Positions 18,554-27,365 of a stretch of 64,000 bases of DNA are shown here, piece by piece (position 1 is the first letter of the stretch; the number at the start of each line of letters is the position of its first letter). This DNA comes from CBDBND01 sp965207985 (GTDB taxonomy: Bacteria > Pseudomonadota > Alphaproteobacteria > Rhodospirillales > Rhodospirillaceae): NCBI GenBank assembly GCA_965207985.1, contig CBDBND010000022.1, positions 53,512 through 117,511 of the forward strand, written 5' to 3'. A program made the position numbers and the translations under genes. The notes under the pieces are model-generated. The model searched no databases and was not told the DNA's origin. It saw nothing but the letters and a program-made list of their open reading frames with translations.

Positions 18554-19959
18554 CGGAAGACGCTCGGCTCCGCGCGGAGACGGTAGCGGACACGACACGG
18601 CGTCTCCGGCCCCGTCACCCAGCTGCCGTAATTCGGACGCGGAAACCTCGAATCGGCCATGAAGTCGAAGCGGTCGAGCAGAACCGTCCAGATCGCCTTC
18701 AGCTGCATATAGGCGAAATTCTTGCCCATGCACGCATGTTTGCCGCCGCCGAAGCCGATCAGGGCGTAATGATGCTGCCTGTCCTCGCTGGCGGGCGGCG
18801 CGAAACGGTCCGGGAAGAACTGCTCCGGGTCGGCGAAGACATAGGGCAGGCGGTGGGAAACCGCCGGCGACACCATGGCCATTGTGCCGGCGGGCACGAC
18901 ACAGCCCCCGTAGCGGAGCGGTTCGAGCACCTTGCGGATCAGCAATATCAGCGGCGGGTGCAACCGCTCGCCTTCGCGCACGGCGTTTTCCATCGCCGGC
19001 TGGCGCTGAAGGCTGTCGAGGCTCATCGACCCCGTTTCGCGGTAAACCTCCCGCGCCTCCTGCCTAACCCGCGCCAGGTAGGAGGGCGTCCTGAAGAGCT
19101 CCAGGCCGGTCCAGGTCGCAAGCACCGCGCTGGTGTGCTGGCCCGCGAACACCACCGTCAGCAGGATTCCCGTGATCTCGTCGTCGCTGAGGGCGCGGCC
19201 ATCCTTGTAACGGGCGTTCATGAGCGTCTGCATGAAGTCGTCGGGGTCGGCCCCGGCATTCCGGCGTGCCGCCATGATCCCGCCGAACAGCGCCGCGACC
19301 TTCCGGCGAGCCCGGTCGCGGCTTCGATGCGCCGGAGTGGGAAGTCTCGGCAGGAAAAAACCGAGCGTGTTTATGCCCTTCTGCAGGTCGCGGTAAGCCT
19401 CGGCGAACCCGCTGTCCACCCGGTCTCGAACCTCCTGCCCGATCAGGCAGCGGCTGGCGATCCTGACGGTGAGCTCGTTCATCGCATGCGGTAGGTCGAT
19501 GTCCCCCTCCTCGCCGAGGGCGTCAGCGAAAGCGCTCGCCTCCTCGAACATGATAAGGGCGAATTTCCGCATGGCGGCTTCGCGGAGCGCGGGAAACAGG
19601 AACCCCAGCTGCTCCGCCATGATTTCCGGCGTGGCGTCATAGGCCACGCCGCGTCCGAAAACCGGCACGGTGAAGCGGTAGACCGCCTTGGCGTTCAACT
19701 GTTCTTCGGGCGCCCTGAAATAGAAGTCGTGGGCTTCGGGCCCGGTGAAGAGAACGAAATCGCGGAGACCCAGCCGGAAGCGGAACAGGTCGCCATGCCG
19801 GCGCCAGCCGCGGCTCAGCATGGCGACCGGGTCCTTCTGGAATTCCCCGAGATGGCCGAGCAGAGGCCAGCCGCCCGCCAGTTCTGGAACTGGCTCCTCC
19901 GGCCGCGGCGGGAGGTCCGCGGGATGCAGGGTCGCCATGCTGTGAGACCGGGCCGCCAT
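18550..19959 (-). CDS. cyp51: Sterol 14-alpha-demethylase, cytochrome P450 family CYP51
   Basis: A 469-residue soluble P450. The CYP51 B' signature appears as YRFTVPVFGRGVAYD (about 94-108). The I-helix carries AGQHTSA (272-278), the CYP51 form in which His replaces the usual acid. E329-R332 form the ExxR pair. The heme loop is FGGGKHACMGKNFA with Cys410. CYP51 removes the 14-alpha-methyl group of lanosterol or a related sterol in three oxidations. The ATG at 19959 has GAGGGCGGGA before it and starts 8 bases after the sterol-reductase stop. The stop overlaps the next start by four bases. No ferredoxin or reductase gene is nearby, so electrons must come from elsewhere. Confidence 0.93.
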   Translation of the reverse strand: MAARSHSMATLHPADLPPRPEEPVPELAGGWPLLGHLGEFQKDPVAMLSRGWRRHGDLFRFRLGLRDFVLFTGPEAHDFYFRAPEEQLNAKAVYRFTVPVFGRGVAYDATPEIMAEQLGFLFPALREAAMRKFALIMFEEASAFADALGEEGDIDLPHAMNELTVRIASRCLIGQEVRDRVDSGFAEAYRDLQKGINTLGFFLPRLPTPAHRSRDRARRKVAALFGGIMAARRNAGADPDDFMQTLMNARYKDGRALSDDEITGILLTVVFAGQHTSAVLATWTGLELFRTPSYLARVRQEAREVYRETGSMSLDSLQRQPAMENAVREGERLHPPLILLIRKVLEPLRYGGCVVPAGTMAMVSPAVSHRLPYVFADPEQFFPDRFAPPASEDRQHHYALIGFGGGKHACMGKNFAYMQLKAIWTVLLDRFDFMADSRFPRPNYGSWVTGPETPCRVRYRLRAEPSVFR

Positions 19960-19967
19960 TCCCGCCC

Positions 19968-21068
19968 TCAATGGATGAACGGCAGCATCGAGAAGCGCGC
20001 CCGCTGCGTGTAGCGCTCCCACAGCGCGCCATATTTGGCGTGGCAGCGGCGCTCATCGCGTTTCGAACGATGCCACAACAGGCCTGCCAGCCACGCGGGC
20101 AGCAGGTAGGGACCCCAGGACCCGAACCCGGCGGTGAGCGCAAATGCGAGATAGATGCAGATCTCGCCGGTATAGTTGAGATGCCGCCCGATACCCCAGA
20201 AGCCGGAGACCAGGAGCCGCCCGTTCAGGGTCCGGACGGGCTGCCCCCAGATCCTGATATCGGGATCGCGCTTGAACCGGTGTTTCTGCTGGTTGGCGCC
20301 GCGAAAGAGCCAGAAGCCGAAGACGAACAACAGAATGAGGGCCGCCGCAGCGGCCGGAGACAGCGTGTCCGGCGCGTGAACCAGCCACCAGCCGGGCAGG
20401 CAATAGAAGAACGGCACCAGCACATAATCGCCCCAGACCAGCATCCACCCGAAGCGCTCGCTGATGATATCCCAAGTGTGGATCATGCCATGCTCGAACT
20501 GGAAGTAGTTGAGCACATATAGGAAGGTGAACGCTTGGTAGAGCATCATCGCCAAGGTGAGCCCGCCATAGGTTTCCCACTGCACGACGGCGAAGGAGGC
20601 GTTGATGAGCGCCAGGCCGATGAGGGAGGGGCGATAGCTGAAGAGCTTCAGGTCGAGCCCGAGCAGAACCGGGCCGGCATCGACGCCGCTGAAATAGCCC
20701 CGCCAGAATCCCGGCGCCGCGCCGGACGCCCGCGCGCCTTGCCAGTACAACCAGCCGGCGAAGGCGAAGGCGAAGGCGTTCGCCGCCACGAACAGCGCGG
20801 CGAAGCGGGCGTAAAGCGCCGAGAGGGCGAACCAGCCGAAGATCTGGGCGAGGCCGGCGGCAACCGCGACGATGAGGAAGAATGCGAGGCCGTTCAGTTT
20901 GTAGATGCGTTCAGTGCCCTCTGCGTCCGGCCCCGCAATGCGGCGACCGGGAAGGACCAGCGAGCCCAGGAAGAGCAGCGCGACGAACGCCAGCACAATG
21001 GCCGCCGCGTCGAGCAATGCCCCGCCCGACAGCGCGTTCGACAGGATGAAGGGTTCAGGCGCGGGCAT
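19968..21068 (-). CDS. Delta14-sterol reductase (ERG24/ERG4 family)
   Basis: A 366-residue polytopic membrane protein with about nine hydrophobic segments. It contains both ERG4/ERG24 signatures: the NYFQFEHGMIHTWDIISERF and GWMLVWGDYVLVPFFYCLPG region, and GIGRHLNYTGE followed by LWHRSKRDERRCHAKYGALW near the C-terminus, which hold the NADPH and sterol contact residues. It would reduce the C14=C15 bond created by CYP51, and its place directly before cyp51 supports delta14 rather than C-7 or C-24(28) specificity. The start overlaps the Rieske gene by 14 bases. Confidence 0.9.
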   Translation of the reverse strand: MPAPEPFILSNALSGGALLDAAAIVLAFVALLFLGSLVLPGRRIAGPDAEGTERIYKLNGLAFFLIVAVAAGLAQIFGWFALSALYARFAALFVAANAFAFAFAGWLYWQGARASGAAPGFWRGYFSGVDAGPVLLGLDLKLFSYRPSLIGLALINASFAVVQWETYGGLTLAMMLYQAFTFLYVLNYFQFEHGMIHTWDIISERFGWMLVWGDYVLVPFFYCLPGWWLVHAPDTLSPAAAAALILLFVFGFWLFRGANQQKHRFKRDPDIRIWGQPVRTLNGRLLVSGFWGIGRHLNYTGEICIYLAFALTAGFGSWGPYLLPAWLAGLLWHRSKRDERRCHAKYGALWERYTQRARFSMLPFIH

Positions 21069-22140
21069 GGCCGCTCCCGGCCTTGCTCGCCAGATAGTCC
21101 CGCCACTTGCGCACCGTCACTTCCTGAAAGGCCTTGACCGCCGGATTGAACTCGACGGGCCGCGCATCCCAGTGTTTCTCGTAACCTTCCTGCTCCGCTT
21201 CGAGCGCAAACCGGTCCTGGTCGAGCAGGGGCGCGATCAGTAGGCGGTTGGATATCTTCATGACCGCGGTCATGGCGAACCGGGGAATCCGCACCGGCAG
21301 GAACGGTATTTTCAGCGACTTGAAATAGAACAGGAAGAACACCCGGGTGGTGCGCTCGTCCACGGGCAGCACGAACAGCCAGTGCTTGATCTCGTCATCC
21401 GTGTTCGACCGCTGATAGGGATATTCGTAGCAGAGCTCCATGCGGTTGGTGTCGAGCCGCTTGTGGTCCACGAACAGCCCGGAAATGCGCCCGCGCCCGA
21501 CGCGCGTGTCATAGGAGAGATGCACATTGTCGCCAACCGTCTCGCAAGAGGTGAGCGTGGCCCCGTCGAAGGGCCGGTAGCGGCGGTGCAGATGCGCATG
21601 GGTGAAATCACTCACATTGTCGATCACCATCGAGTGGTGCGCCGTCCAGGTGAAGCTGAGCGGCACGCAGGTCCAGCGGCCGGACCCCTCCAGCTCGGGA
21701 ATCTCCGGGATCCGGCGCTGCTCCGCCTTCTCCGGATCCCCGGGGAAGAGCCAGACCAGGCCATAGCGGACTTTCACCGGATAGGTCTTGAGCGCAAGCC
21801 GTGGGAAGGTCCGCCCATTGCCGTTATACGGGACCCCGGCGGGGCGCTCTCTGCCGCCATATTCCCAGCCGTGATAGGCGCATACCAGCCGGCAGCCCTC
21901 CACATGGCCGATGGAGAGCTTGAGCTGGCGGTGCGCGCAGCGGTTCTCGATGGCCTGGAACGCGCCGTCCGTTCCCCGGAACAGCGCAATCGAGCGTTTC
22001 CAGAAGACGACCTCGACCACCGTCCCCGGCTTGATCCGCCGCGCGTCTTCGACCGCATACCAGTAATTCGGGTCCATGCCTGCGGCGCGCGCCTGCTGGC
22101 GGAGCGTGCCGGCCTCCTCGAAGCAGGGCGGCGGCCTCAT
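21055..22140 (-). CDS. Rieske non-heme iron oxygenase, SdmA-like sterol C-4 demethylase
   Basis: A 361-residue oxygenase alpha subunit. The [2Fe-2S] ligands are C68, H70, C87 and H90 (CAHRQLKL, CAYHGWEYG). The mononuclear iron site is N175-x2-D178-x2-H181-x3-H185 (IDNVSDFTHAHLH). In Methylococcus capsulatus the Rieske enzyme SdmA oxidises the C-4 methyl group of sterols, working with SdmB. Here the gene overlaps an SdmB-like dehydrogenase by four bases, which supports the same role. A cholesterol-7-desaturase (DAF-36/Neverland) type reaction is an alternative, because those enzymes share this architecture. Confidence 0.85.
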   Translation of the reverse strand: MRPPPCFEEAGTLRQQARAAGMDPNYWYAVEDARRIKPGTVVEVVFWKRSIALFRGTDGAFQAIENRCAHRQLKLSIGHVEGCRLVCAYHGWEYGGRERPAGVPYNGNGRTFPRLALKTYPVKVRYGLVWLFPGDPEKAEQRRIPEIPELEGSGRWTCVPLSFTWTAHHSMVIDNVSDFTHAHLHRRYRPFDGATLTSCETVGDNVHLSYDTRVGRGRISGLFVDHKRLDTNRMELCYEYPYQRSNTDDEIKHWLFVLPVDERTTRVFFLFYFKSLKIPFLPVRIPRFAMTAVMKISNRLLIAPLLDQDRFALEAEQEGYEKHWDARPVEFNPAVKAFQEVTVRKWRDYLASKAGSGHARA

Positions 22141-23297
22141 GTCGCGCGCCCGTCGGGCATCGCCTGCAAGCCCCGGCGCGGCGCGGCGCTGTTCGCCTGT
22201 CTCGCGTCGTCACGAGCCAGGACGTCGTCACGCGGGCGTTTCGCCGCCGGATTCACGATCGCGTTGCGGGCGTGGTGGAACGCATAGGCTTCATGCACCG
22301 CGTCGCGGATGCTTGTCGGTCGGTAGCCGAGCTCCCGCTTCGCCTTGCCGATATCGGCGTGGCGGCGCTTTTTCAGCAGGCGTATGGCGCCGGGCGTGAA
22401 ACGCTGGGGGAAATCCGGGTGGAACCGGCTCAGGTAAGAGCTCGCCACTTCCGAAAAGGCGAGCATCAGCGGCGCGGGAATCCGCCGGCGCGGCCTCGGG
22501 ACGCCCGAGACCTCCTCATACAGCCCCACGATCTCCGAGATGGTCTTGTATTCGCTGCTGAAGATGTATTTCTCGCCCGAGCGGCCGCGGCGCATGCACA
22601 GCAGATGTCCTTCGACGATGTCGCGCGCCGCGACGAACTCGAACCCGCCATCGACATAGGCATGAAGCTTGCCGTTGGTGTAATCGCAGAGCGTCCGTCC
22701 CAGCCGCGAGGGCAGATAGTCGGCACCTCCCACCACCGCGCAACAGGTCGCGACCACGACATCCTGCCCCGCGGCCGCGGCGCGCCAGCATTCCTGCTCG
22801 ACGAGCGACTTGCTGCGCTCATAGGGCATAGTGCGCTCCATCGGAAAGAACGGCATCGTCTCGTCGCTGGGCGCGGACGGATCGTCCAGATCGTAGCCGA
22901 CCGCGCTGAAGGAGCCGGTCACGACCGTGCGGCCGGCCTCCACCTCCCGGGCCGCCTGCAGCACATTGCGGGTGCCGAGAACATTGCACTCGAACACCTC
23001 CCGGCGATGGGCGCGATTGCCCTCGATCGTCGAGACCCTGGCTGCGACATGATAGACGCCCCGGCAGCCGGCGAGCGCCTGCCTGGTGGCGTTCAAATTC
23101 CGGATATCGCCGAACGCGCGCTCCACATCGAGGCCGTCCAGCCCCTCATTGTTGTCCTCATGCCTCAGCAACACCCGGACCCGGGCGCCCTCGTCGAGCA
23201 GCCGACGCACGAGATTGGCACCGACATGCCCGGCCGAGCCGGTCACGAAAACAGGCGGTGTCGATGACCCGGAAGGCGCGGTAGATCCTGATGTCAT
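22137..23297 (-). CDS. SdmB/NSDHL-like 3-beta-hydroxysteroid dehydrogenase
   Basis: A 386-residue extended short-chain dehydrogenase. The NAD(P) motif is VTGSAGHVGAN (18-28), and the catalytic pair is Tyr-x3-Lys in PYERSKSLVEQE. The middle (VYHVAARVSTIEG, CNVLGTRNVLQAA) fits the 3-beta-HSD family that includes NSDHL. In sterol C-4 demethylation this enzyme oxidises the 3-hydroxyl and drives loss of the 4-carboxyl group. The frame is open to 23813, but the part before 23297 has no family similarity, so the ATG at 23297 is used, although its ribosome site is weak. It is the first gene of a five-gene coupled operon. Confidence 0.85.
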   Translation of the reverse strand: MTSGSTAPSGSSTPPVFVTGSAGHVGANLVRRLLDEGARVRVLLRHEDNNEGLDGLDVERAFGDIRNLNATRQALAGCRGVYHVAARVSTIEGNRAHRREVFECNVLGTRNVLQAAREVEAGRTVVTGSFSAVGYDLDDPSAPSDETMPFFPMERTMPYERSKSLVEQECWRAAAAGQDVVVATCCAVVGGADYLPSRLGRTLCDYTNGKLHAYVDGGFEFVAARDIVEGHLLCMRRGRSGEKYIFSSEYKTISEIVGLYEEVSGVPRPRRRIPAPLMLAFSEVASSYLSRFHPDFPQRFTPGAIRLLKKRRHADIGKAKRELGYRPTSIRDAVHEAYAFHHARNAIVNPAAKRPRDDVLARDDARQANSAAPRRGLQAMPDGRAT

Positions 23298-24137
23298 CCG
23301 AATCGGGTTCCCCAACGGCAACTTCCCGGAATTATACACCGGTTTGCCCGCGAATGCTGTCCCCGACCCGCCGCGGCCGGCGGCGCGCGGCGGGGACCTC
23401 GACGGCCAGGGCAGCACGATTCCCTGGACTGTCGCCAGGAACCGTCCAGGACTTGAAATGCCAGGTTTCCCATGCGATTCCCGGCGTTCCAGCCCCCCGG
23501 CATCTGACAAACCCCGGAGAACATTCGTGTTCGCGGGCTTTCGCCCCATTCCAGGGGCCGGCTTGCACATTCGGGACTTTCGGATTCTGGGTCTGAAGGT
23601 CCCGAGCCCGCTCACCGTATAGTTTACTATACGGTGAGCGGGCAACCGACGCGATGCGCCGGTTCCTTCTGCTCGGCCATGCCGCCTTGCAAGGCCCGCA
23701 GGGATAGGCTTGCCACCTGTCATTCCATCATAGTCGTCACCATATTTGAAGTCCCTTACCATAAGGTTTAAGGTTCGAGAATCAATGATGCTCGTGCCGA
23801 TGACTTCATCCATGGCTGCTTACCCGCTGCACGCAAACGCTTGACCGTGCGAGTGATGTTTGAAGCGTGAACCAGTCTGGTTTTCGGGCCGGACCATGCC
23901 GACCCTTCGGACAGTTTGACGAGGATGCGCCACGCCGGACTCTGCCCCGAATAGCGGTGTGGATACGGCTTAAGACATCGCGACAGTTCAATTAAGATTG
24001 TAGCGCTTCACGGTACTCACAAAGCTATTATGGGTCACGAGGGTAATCGTCTGCACTTTCCCATGTTATATATCTTGCAGATAATGCCACTACTTCTGAT
24101 CGCCTATTTGATGAAATTGTGAACATTGATCCGCGTG
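23298..24137. other. Upstream region of the sterol operon
   Basis: About 840 bases without a supported gene. It must contain the promoter of the minus-strand operon and holds a perfect 38-base palindrome. Minus frames over 23700-23990 stay open but match nothing recognised and may be mobile-element scrap. Confidence 0.5.
23606..23643. promoter_or_regulatory. 38-base perfect palindrome upstream of the sterol operon
   Basis: Arms of 18 bases at 23606-23623 and 23626-23643 around TT. The centre reads TATAGTTTACTATA. It lies about 310 bases before the sdmB-like start. No T-run follows on either side, so an operator for a dimeric repressor (TetR type, for example) is as likely as a terminator. 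No regulator gene is nearby. Confidence 0.5.
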
Positions 24138-24617
24138 CTATTCAGAAGACAGCACCTCGGCCTGTGCCTTGCGCGCGGTGTCGACCATGTCATCCATCTC
24201 GCGGCCCCGCCCTTGCTTGATCAGTTCGTCGCGTTTGAGCGTCGTAAGGATGTATGCGCAGCGATGGGTAAGTTTGATCAATTCGACGATTTCTGGAGCG
24301 ATAATGGCGGAATCCTTCGAGGACTTGTCTGAGGCAGCCTTCATTGCGGCATTGCGCACGAACTCCGCGGGCGCAATTCCGCGTGTGATCGCAGCATTTC
24401 TGACTACTTCCCACTCATTATCGGAAAACCTGATTAAGCGCTGGAAGCGCTTATGGGGGCGGTTCTTATTCGAAATTGTATTGGGTTTCGATACATTCGG
24501 TCGTTGCTGGTCATGATTGCAGGTCCCTGCTGAGAGATTTGGTCTTGGAATTCGTGAAACTTTGAGCCGAAAAATTCGTGTTTCAGAGTTGGATGGATAC
24601 TTCGTCGCGAGTGACAA
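24138..24617 (-). CDS. Small RHH-like protein, possibly MobC-type mobilisation protein
   Basis: Up to 159 residues. The segment RLIRFSDNEWEVVRNAAITR followed by IAPAEFVRNAA has the pattern of a ribbon-helix-helix DNA-binding domain as in plasmid mobilisation or antitoxin proteins. The C-terminal part (APEIVELIKLTHRCAYIL, REMDDMVDTARKAQAEVL) is helical. The N-terminal 40 residues look unlike coding sequence and an ATG in a second frame (near 24517) begins MTSNDRMYRNP, so a frameshift near the start is likely. No relaxase is nearby. The function is uncertain. Confidence 0.45.
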   Translation of the reverse strand: MSLATKYPSNSETRIFRLKVSRIPRPNLSAGTCNHDQQRPNVSKPNTISNKNRPHKRFQRLIRFSDNEWEVVRNAAITRGIAPAEFVRNAAMKAASDKSSKDSAIIAPEIVELIKLTHRCAYILTTLKRDELIKQGRGREMDDMVDTARKAQAEVLSSE

Positions 24618-25489
24618 TGAGCTTACAAATAGGGATCAGCCTATAGGAAGTGTGTTCTTATTGTCATTCGTGCACTGTAAAGGTGAAGTATTTCAACAGG
24701 ATAGATGGCATGACAATGAGCTATATACTTCACCCAACACTGTGCAGGCAGCCTGTGGCAACTCCAGCGCACTAGAAGTATGACAAGCGCACGCATGGAA
24801 CACACTGCACCCCAGGTGCGTGGGGTGTGAGAACCAAGACCCCGACGGGGGTCAAGAGGGTCAGTATTTCCCTTCACACTGCTTCCGGCTTGAAGCGCCG
24901 GTGCCGCAAGGGTTGGGAGCCGTCGCGGCGATTGAGCGAGACGACCGGCCCGTAATCTCCGGGCGCGTTGCGCGTTGTCGTCCTGGCAACAGGGGTAACA
25001 AAACGCGGCGCGTGGTGCAAGCCGCGGGCAGCATTCCTCACACACGGCGCACCGCCATTGGCGCGGTTACCTCAACGCACAGGCACCGCCGCACGTGTTC
25101 CACACACAGACCAACGGGACGCCGTGCACATTTTACCGCAGCGCCAGCGTGCACGATGAAAGCCCAGGTGAGCAAGGCGATGACGGTCCGCTCACTCGTT
25201 ACCTCGGACGCAGACGGCGGCGGCGCATCCGTTACCGCGGCGTCAGCCATGCGGGTGCGCCGGGCGGGTGCCGCCGAGGCCGTCAGCGGCTTCGACGGAG
25301 CCACAGGCAGTCATGCGGAGCATGCTGCCGGGCAGAGCGACGGTGGTGTGCGCACTGTGGCCCACACACGTGCCGGCGCGACAGCGGACGGCACTGCCGA
25401 TGCCGGTGCACGGCGAAGCCGTCACCGGCGAGGGGGAAGTGCACAGGCGATGCGCCGGGCACGGCGCGAAGCCCTGATGTCAGGACCGG
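24618..25489. other. Gene-poor stretch with repeats
   Basis: No credible gene. TGACAATGAGCT occurs at 24612 and 24711, and an imperfect inverted repeat (arms about 24671-24691 and 24725-24746, GGTGAAGTAT/ATACTTCACC) suggests the end of a small mobile element. From about 24890 the DNA becomes very GC-rich, and its long frames have arginine- and alanine-biased composition typical of non-coding shadow frames. Confidence 0.4.
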
Positions 25490-26574
25490 TTGACATCCTT
25501 TTCCCTGAGCCGCCGCACCTCATTGGGCAGTCTCGGTGCAGCCGCGGCCGCACTGGCCGCTGGTTCCATTGATCTGGAAACACCGCAAGGCAAATGGAAT
25601 GGACGCCCCCCACCCCTGATGCCGGAAGGCCTAAGGAGGGGGTGGACCCTCGCGGGCCGACGGCATCAAAGTGCCAATGGGCGAAGAGCGAGCTCTTCGC
25701 AGGCAAACCAGAGGGTCCGAGATGAAGACTAACAGAACTGTCGTGGGTGTGGACCGTCACATCCAAATCGGTCCTTGCGTCCTGGGGGGCGTCCATACAA
25801 AATCTGGATGGCTATCTTAAAGTGCGCAGCGATATTGCAGGCAACGAAGCCTTGTTGTGGAAGAAGGGATATGTCCACGCCATGATCCCCGGGCGTCCGG
25901 GGCGTCGGCTGATGATGTTCCAGGGCGTCAACGTCACCCGCTGTCTCAAGGATGCCACCGGATATGTCTATTTGCAGCGGGAATGTCTGATCTGGTGTGA
26001 TCCAGAGACCGAAGAACCGATAGAGACGTGGGACAATCCGTTCACGGAACGCACCAACGAAGTGTTTCATTTGCTCAACTCGGCGGTGAATTCCCATTAC
26101 GACGTCGACGGCCCAAACGGCCCCTTTTATCGGCCTTACGTTGAGCACTCTGGAGACGTCGCCTTCTATAACGATCTGCTCTATCTGGTGCCGTCGGTTC
26201 TCACCATGGAGGAATACTCACCCTACTCCAGCGCAAACGTTTATCAGGGGGCGGGGCTGTACCATTTCCATGGCAAGCGGGCCGATATTGACAACCCTGA
26301 TCTGACGTCAGCCCCGTGCATTCAATCACACACCGGTGTGCGGCAATGGTTGCCGTGGATGGAAATGGGAGCGTGGCAGGGCCAACTGATCCTTCCGGCC
26401 CGCGGCAAGAAACTGGCTAGCGGTGCCAGCGAACTGCCGCAACCTCTCCTCGGTTGGATGGAAAAAAACGCACCGGAATATTTGGAAGCACCATCCCCAG
26501 ACAAGCCGGAAGCCCGCACCAGCTTTTACCAGGAATTCAAAAAGTACATCGACGCTAAGCGCGAAAAGCAATAA
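25490..26574 (+). pseudogene. DUF1838-family protein with Tat-type signal, split by a small insertion
   Basis: The 5' part reads SFSLSRRTSLGSLGAAAAAL then DLETPQGKWN, a twin-arginine signal followed by the mature start. The rest resumes at about 25798 with QNLDGYLKVRSDIAGNEALL and runs for about 260 residues with the DUF1838 pattern (LMMFQGVNVTRC, YHFHGKRADI, VRQWLPWMEMG). The roughly 200 bases between have inverted ends and break the frame. The original start codon is not clear (TTG at 25490 at best). DUF1838 proteins are exported proteins of unknown function. Confidence 0.7.
25598..25797. mobile_element. Small insertion with terminal inverted repeats
   Basis: The ends TGGACGCCCCCCA (about 25598) and TGGGGGGCGTCCA (about 25785-25797) are inverted copies. 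Inside, an ATG at 25721 opens MKTNRTVVGVDRHIQIG, which resembles the start of an IS110-type transposase. It could be a deletion derivative or MITE. It interrupts the DUF1838 gene. Confidence 0.5.
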
Positions 26575-26616
26575 GTCGCCAAAAGAGCGGCGGAGCAAAG
26601 CGACTAAGCGATTGTT

Positions 26617-27365
26617 CTAAAACTCTTCAAGCAACCGCCCATATCCATAGACTCTATCGTCGATACCGGACGCCCCCAGCGCATGCCAATACGTTGCCGC
26701 ATTAATTGCGATCACCGGTTTGTTCAAAACGAGTTCCTCTGCCGCTGCCAAACGCACCATGCTGCAGTTGGTGCCGACCTGAACAATGGCGTCTACATCG
26801 TCGCCGTCGATCTCACGTATGGTGTCACGCAGGGTGTCTTCCGTGATTTCTGCAATACCCGTCCAGCTTTTCGCCCGCAGCGGTACGTCTTTGACCACTT
26901 CGAACCCTTCATCTGAAAAGTACTGCCGGACTTCCTTGTTGTTGATGGGGTAGTAGGGCGACAAAAGGGAGATTCGTTTTACTCCACCGTACGCTTTAAG
27001 CGCAGCCGTGCAGGACAACGAGCCAATGCTGCATTTGATGCCGCCGGATTCCGTCTCGATGTTCTCAACGAAGTCCAACGCCCCTTTCTTACCGCCAAAG
27101 AAGGTGATTGCGGACATGCCATGACGAGATAATCCGGCTCGCAAGTGATGACGCTTTTCACGGCGTCGACGACATTACTGGCAATAACCTGGGTCGCGTC
27201 CCAGGCGGACTGGTCATCCAAAGCCTTGGCGTTTGGTGTGAAGATACGGCTGTAGTGGTTGGTCACACCGGGTGGCCGCATTTGCTCCATGTCCGGCTGG
27301 ACTACGGTATTGGTCGACGGACCAATGACCCCGAATTTACGCCGCCATCCAAGTACGTCGCCCAT
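26617..27365 (-). pseudogene. Maleate cis-trans isomerase-like (Asp/Glu racemase superfamily) gene, frameshifted
   Basis: The 5' frame starts MGDVLGWRRKFGVIGPSTNT at 27365 after GAGGAGGGA and runs to PDYLVM. The 3' frame takes over with GMSAITFFGGKKGALDF and runs to the stop at 26617 with SIGSLSCTAALKAYG and IVQVGTNCSMVRLAAAEE. The second catalytic cysteine lies in GTNCSM. Together they form the usual 240-250 residue protein related to maleate isomerase and arylmalonate decarboxylase. One base is missing near 27117 (GGC for GGGC), which shifts the frame. The substrate is unknown. Confidence 0.8.

Noticed and set aside
16013..18586. An 857-codon plus-strand open frame
   Set aside because: It is antisense to the GC-rich epoxidase-cyclase gene, has the biased composition of a shadow frame and no family motifs, whereas the minus strand shows full catalytic motifs.
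18554..18733. Extension of the fused cyclase frame to 18733
   Set aside because: These 60 codons overlap cyp51 coding sequence. The ATG at 18553 overlaps the cyp51 stop and starts just before the FAD motif.
23298..23813. N-terminal extension of the SdmB-like protein
   Set aside because: The residues look random and run through the palindrome. The family fold starts just after the ATG at 23297.
24820..25572. A 250-codon plus-strand frame in GC-rich DNA
   Set aside because: Its composition is alanine/arginine/threonine-rich with no motif, no ribosome site and overlapping frames of similar length on the other strand.
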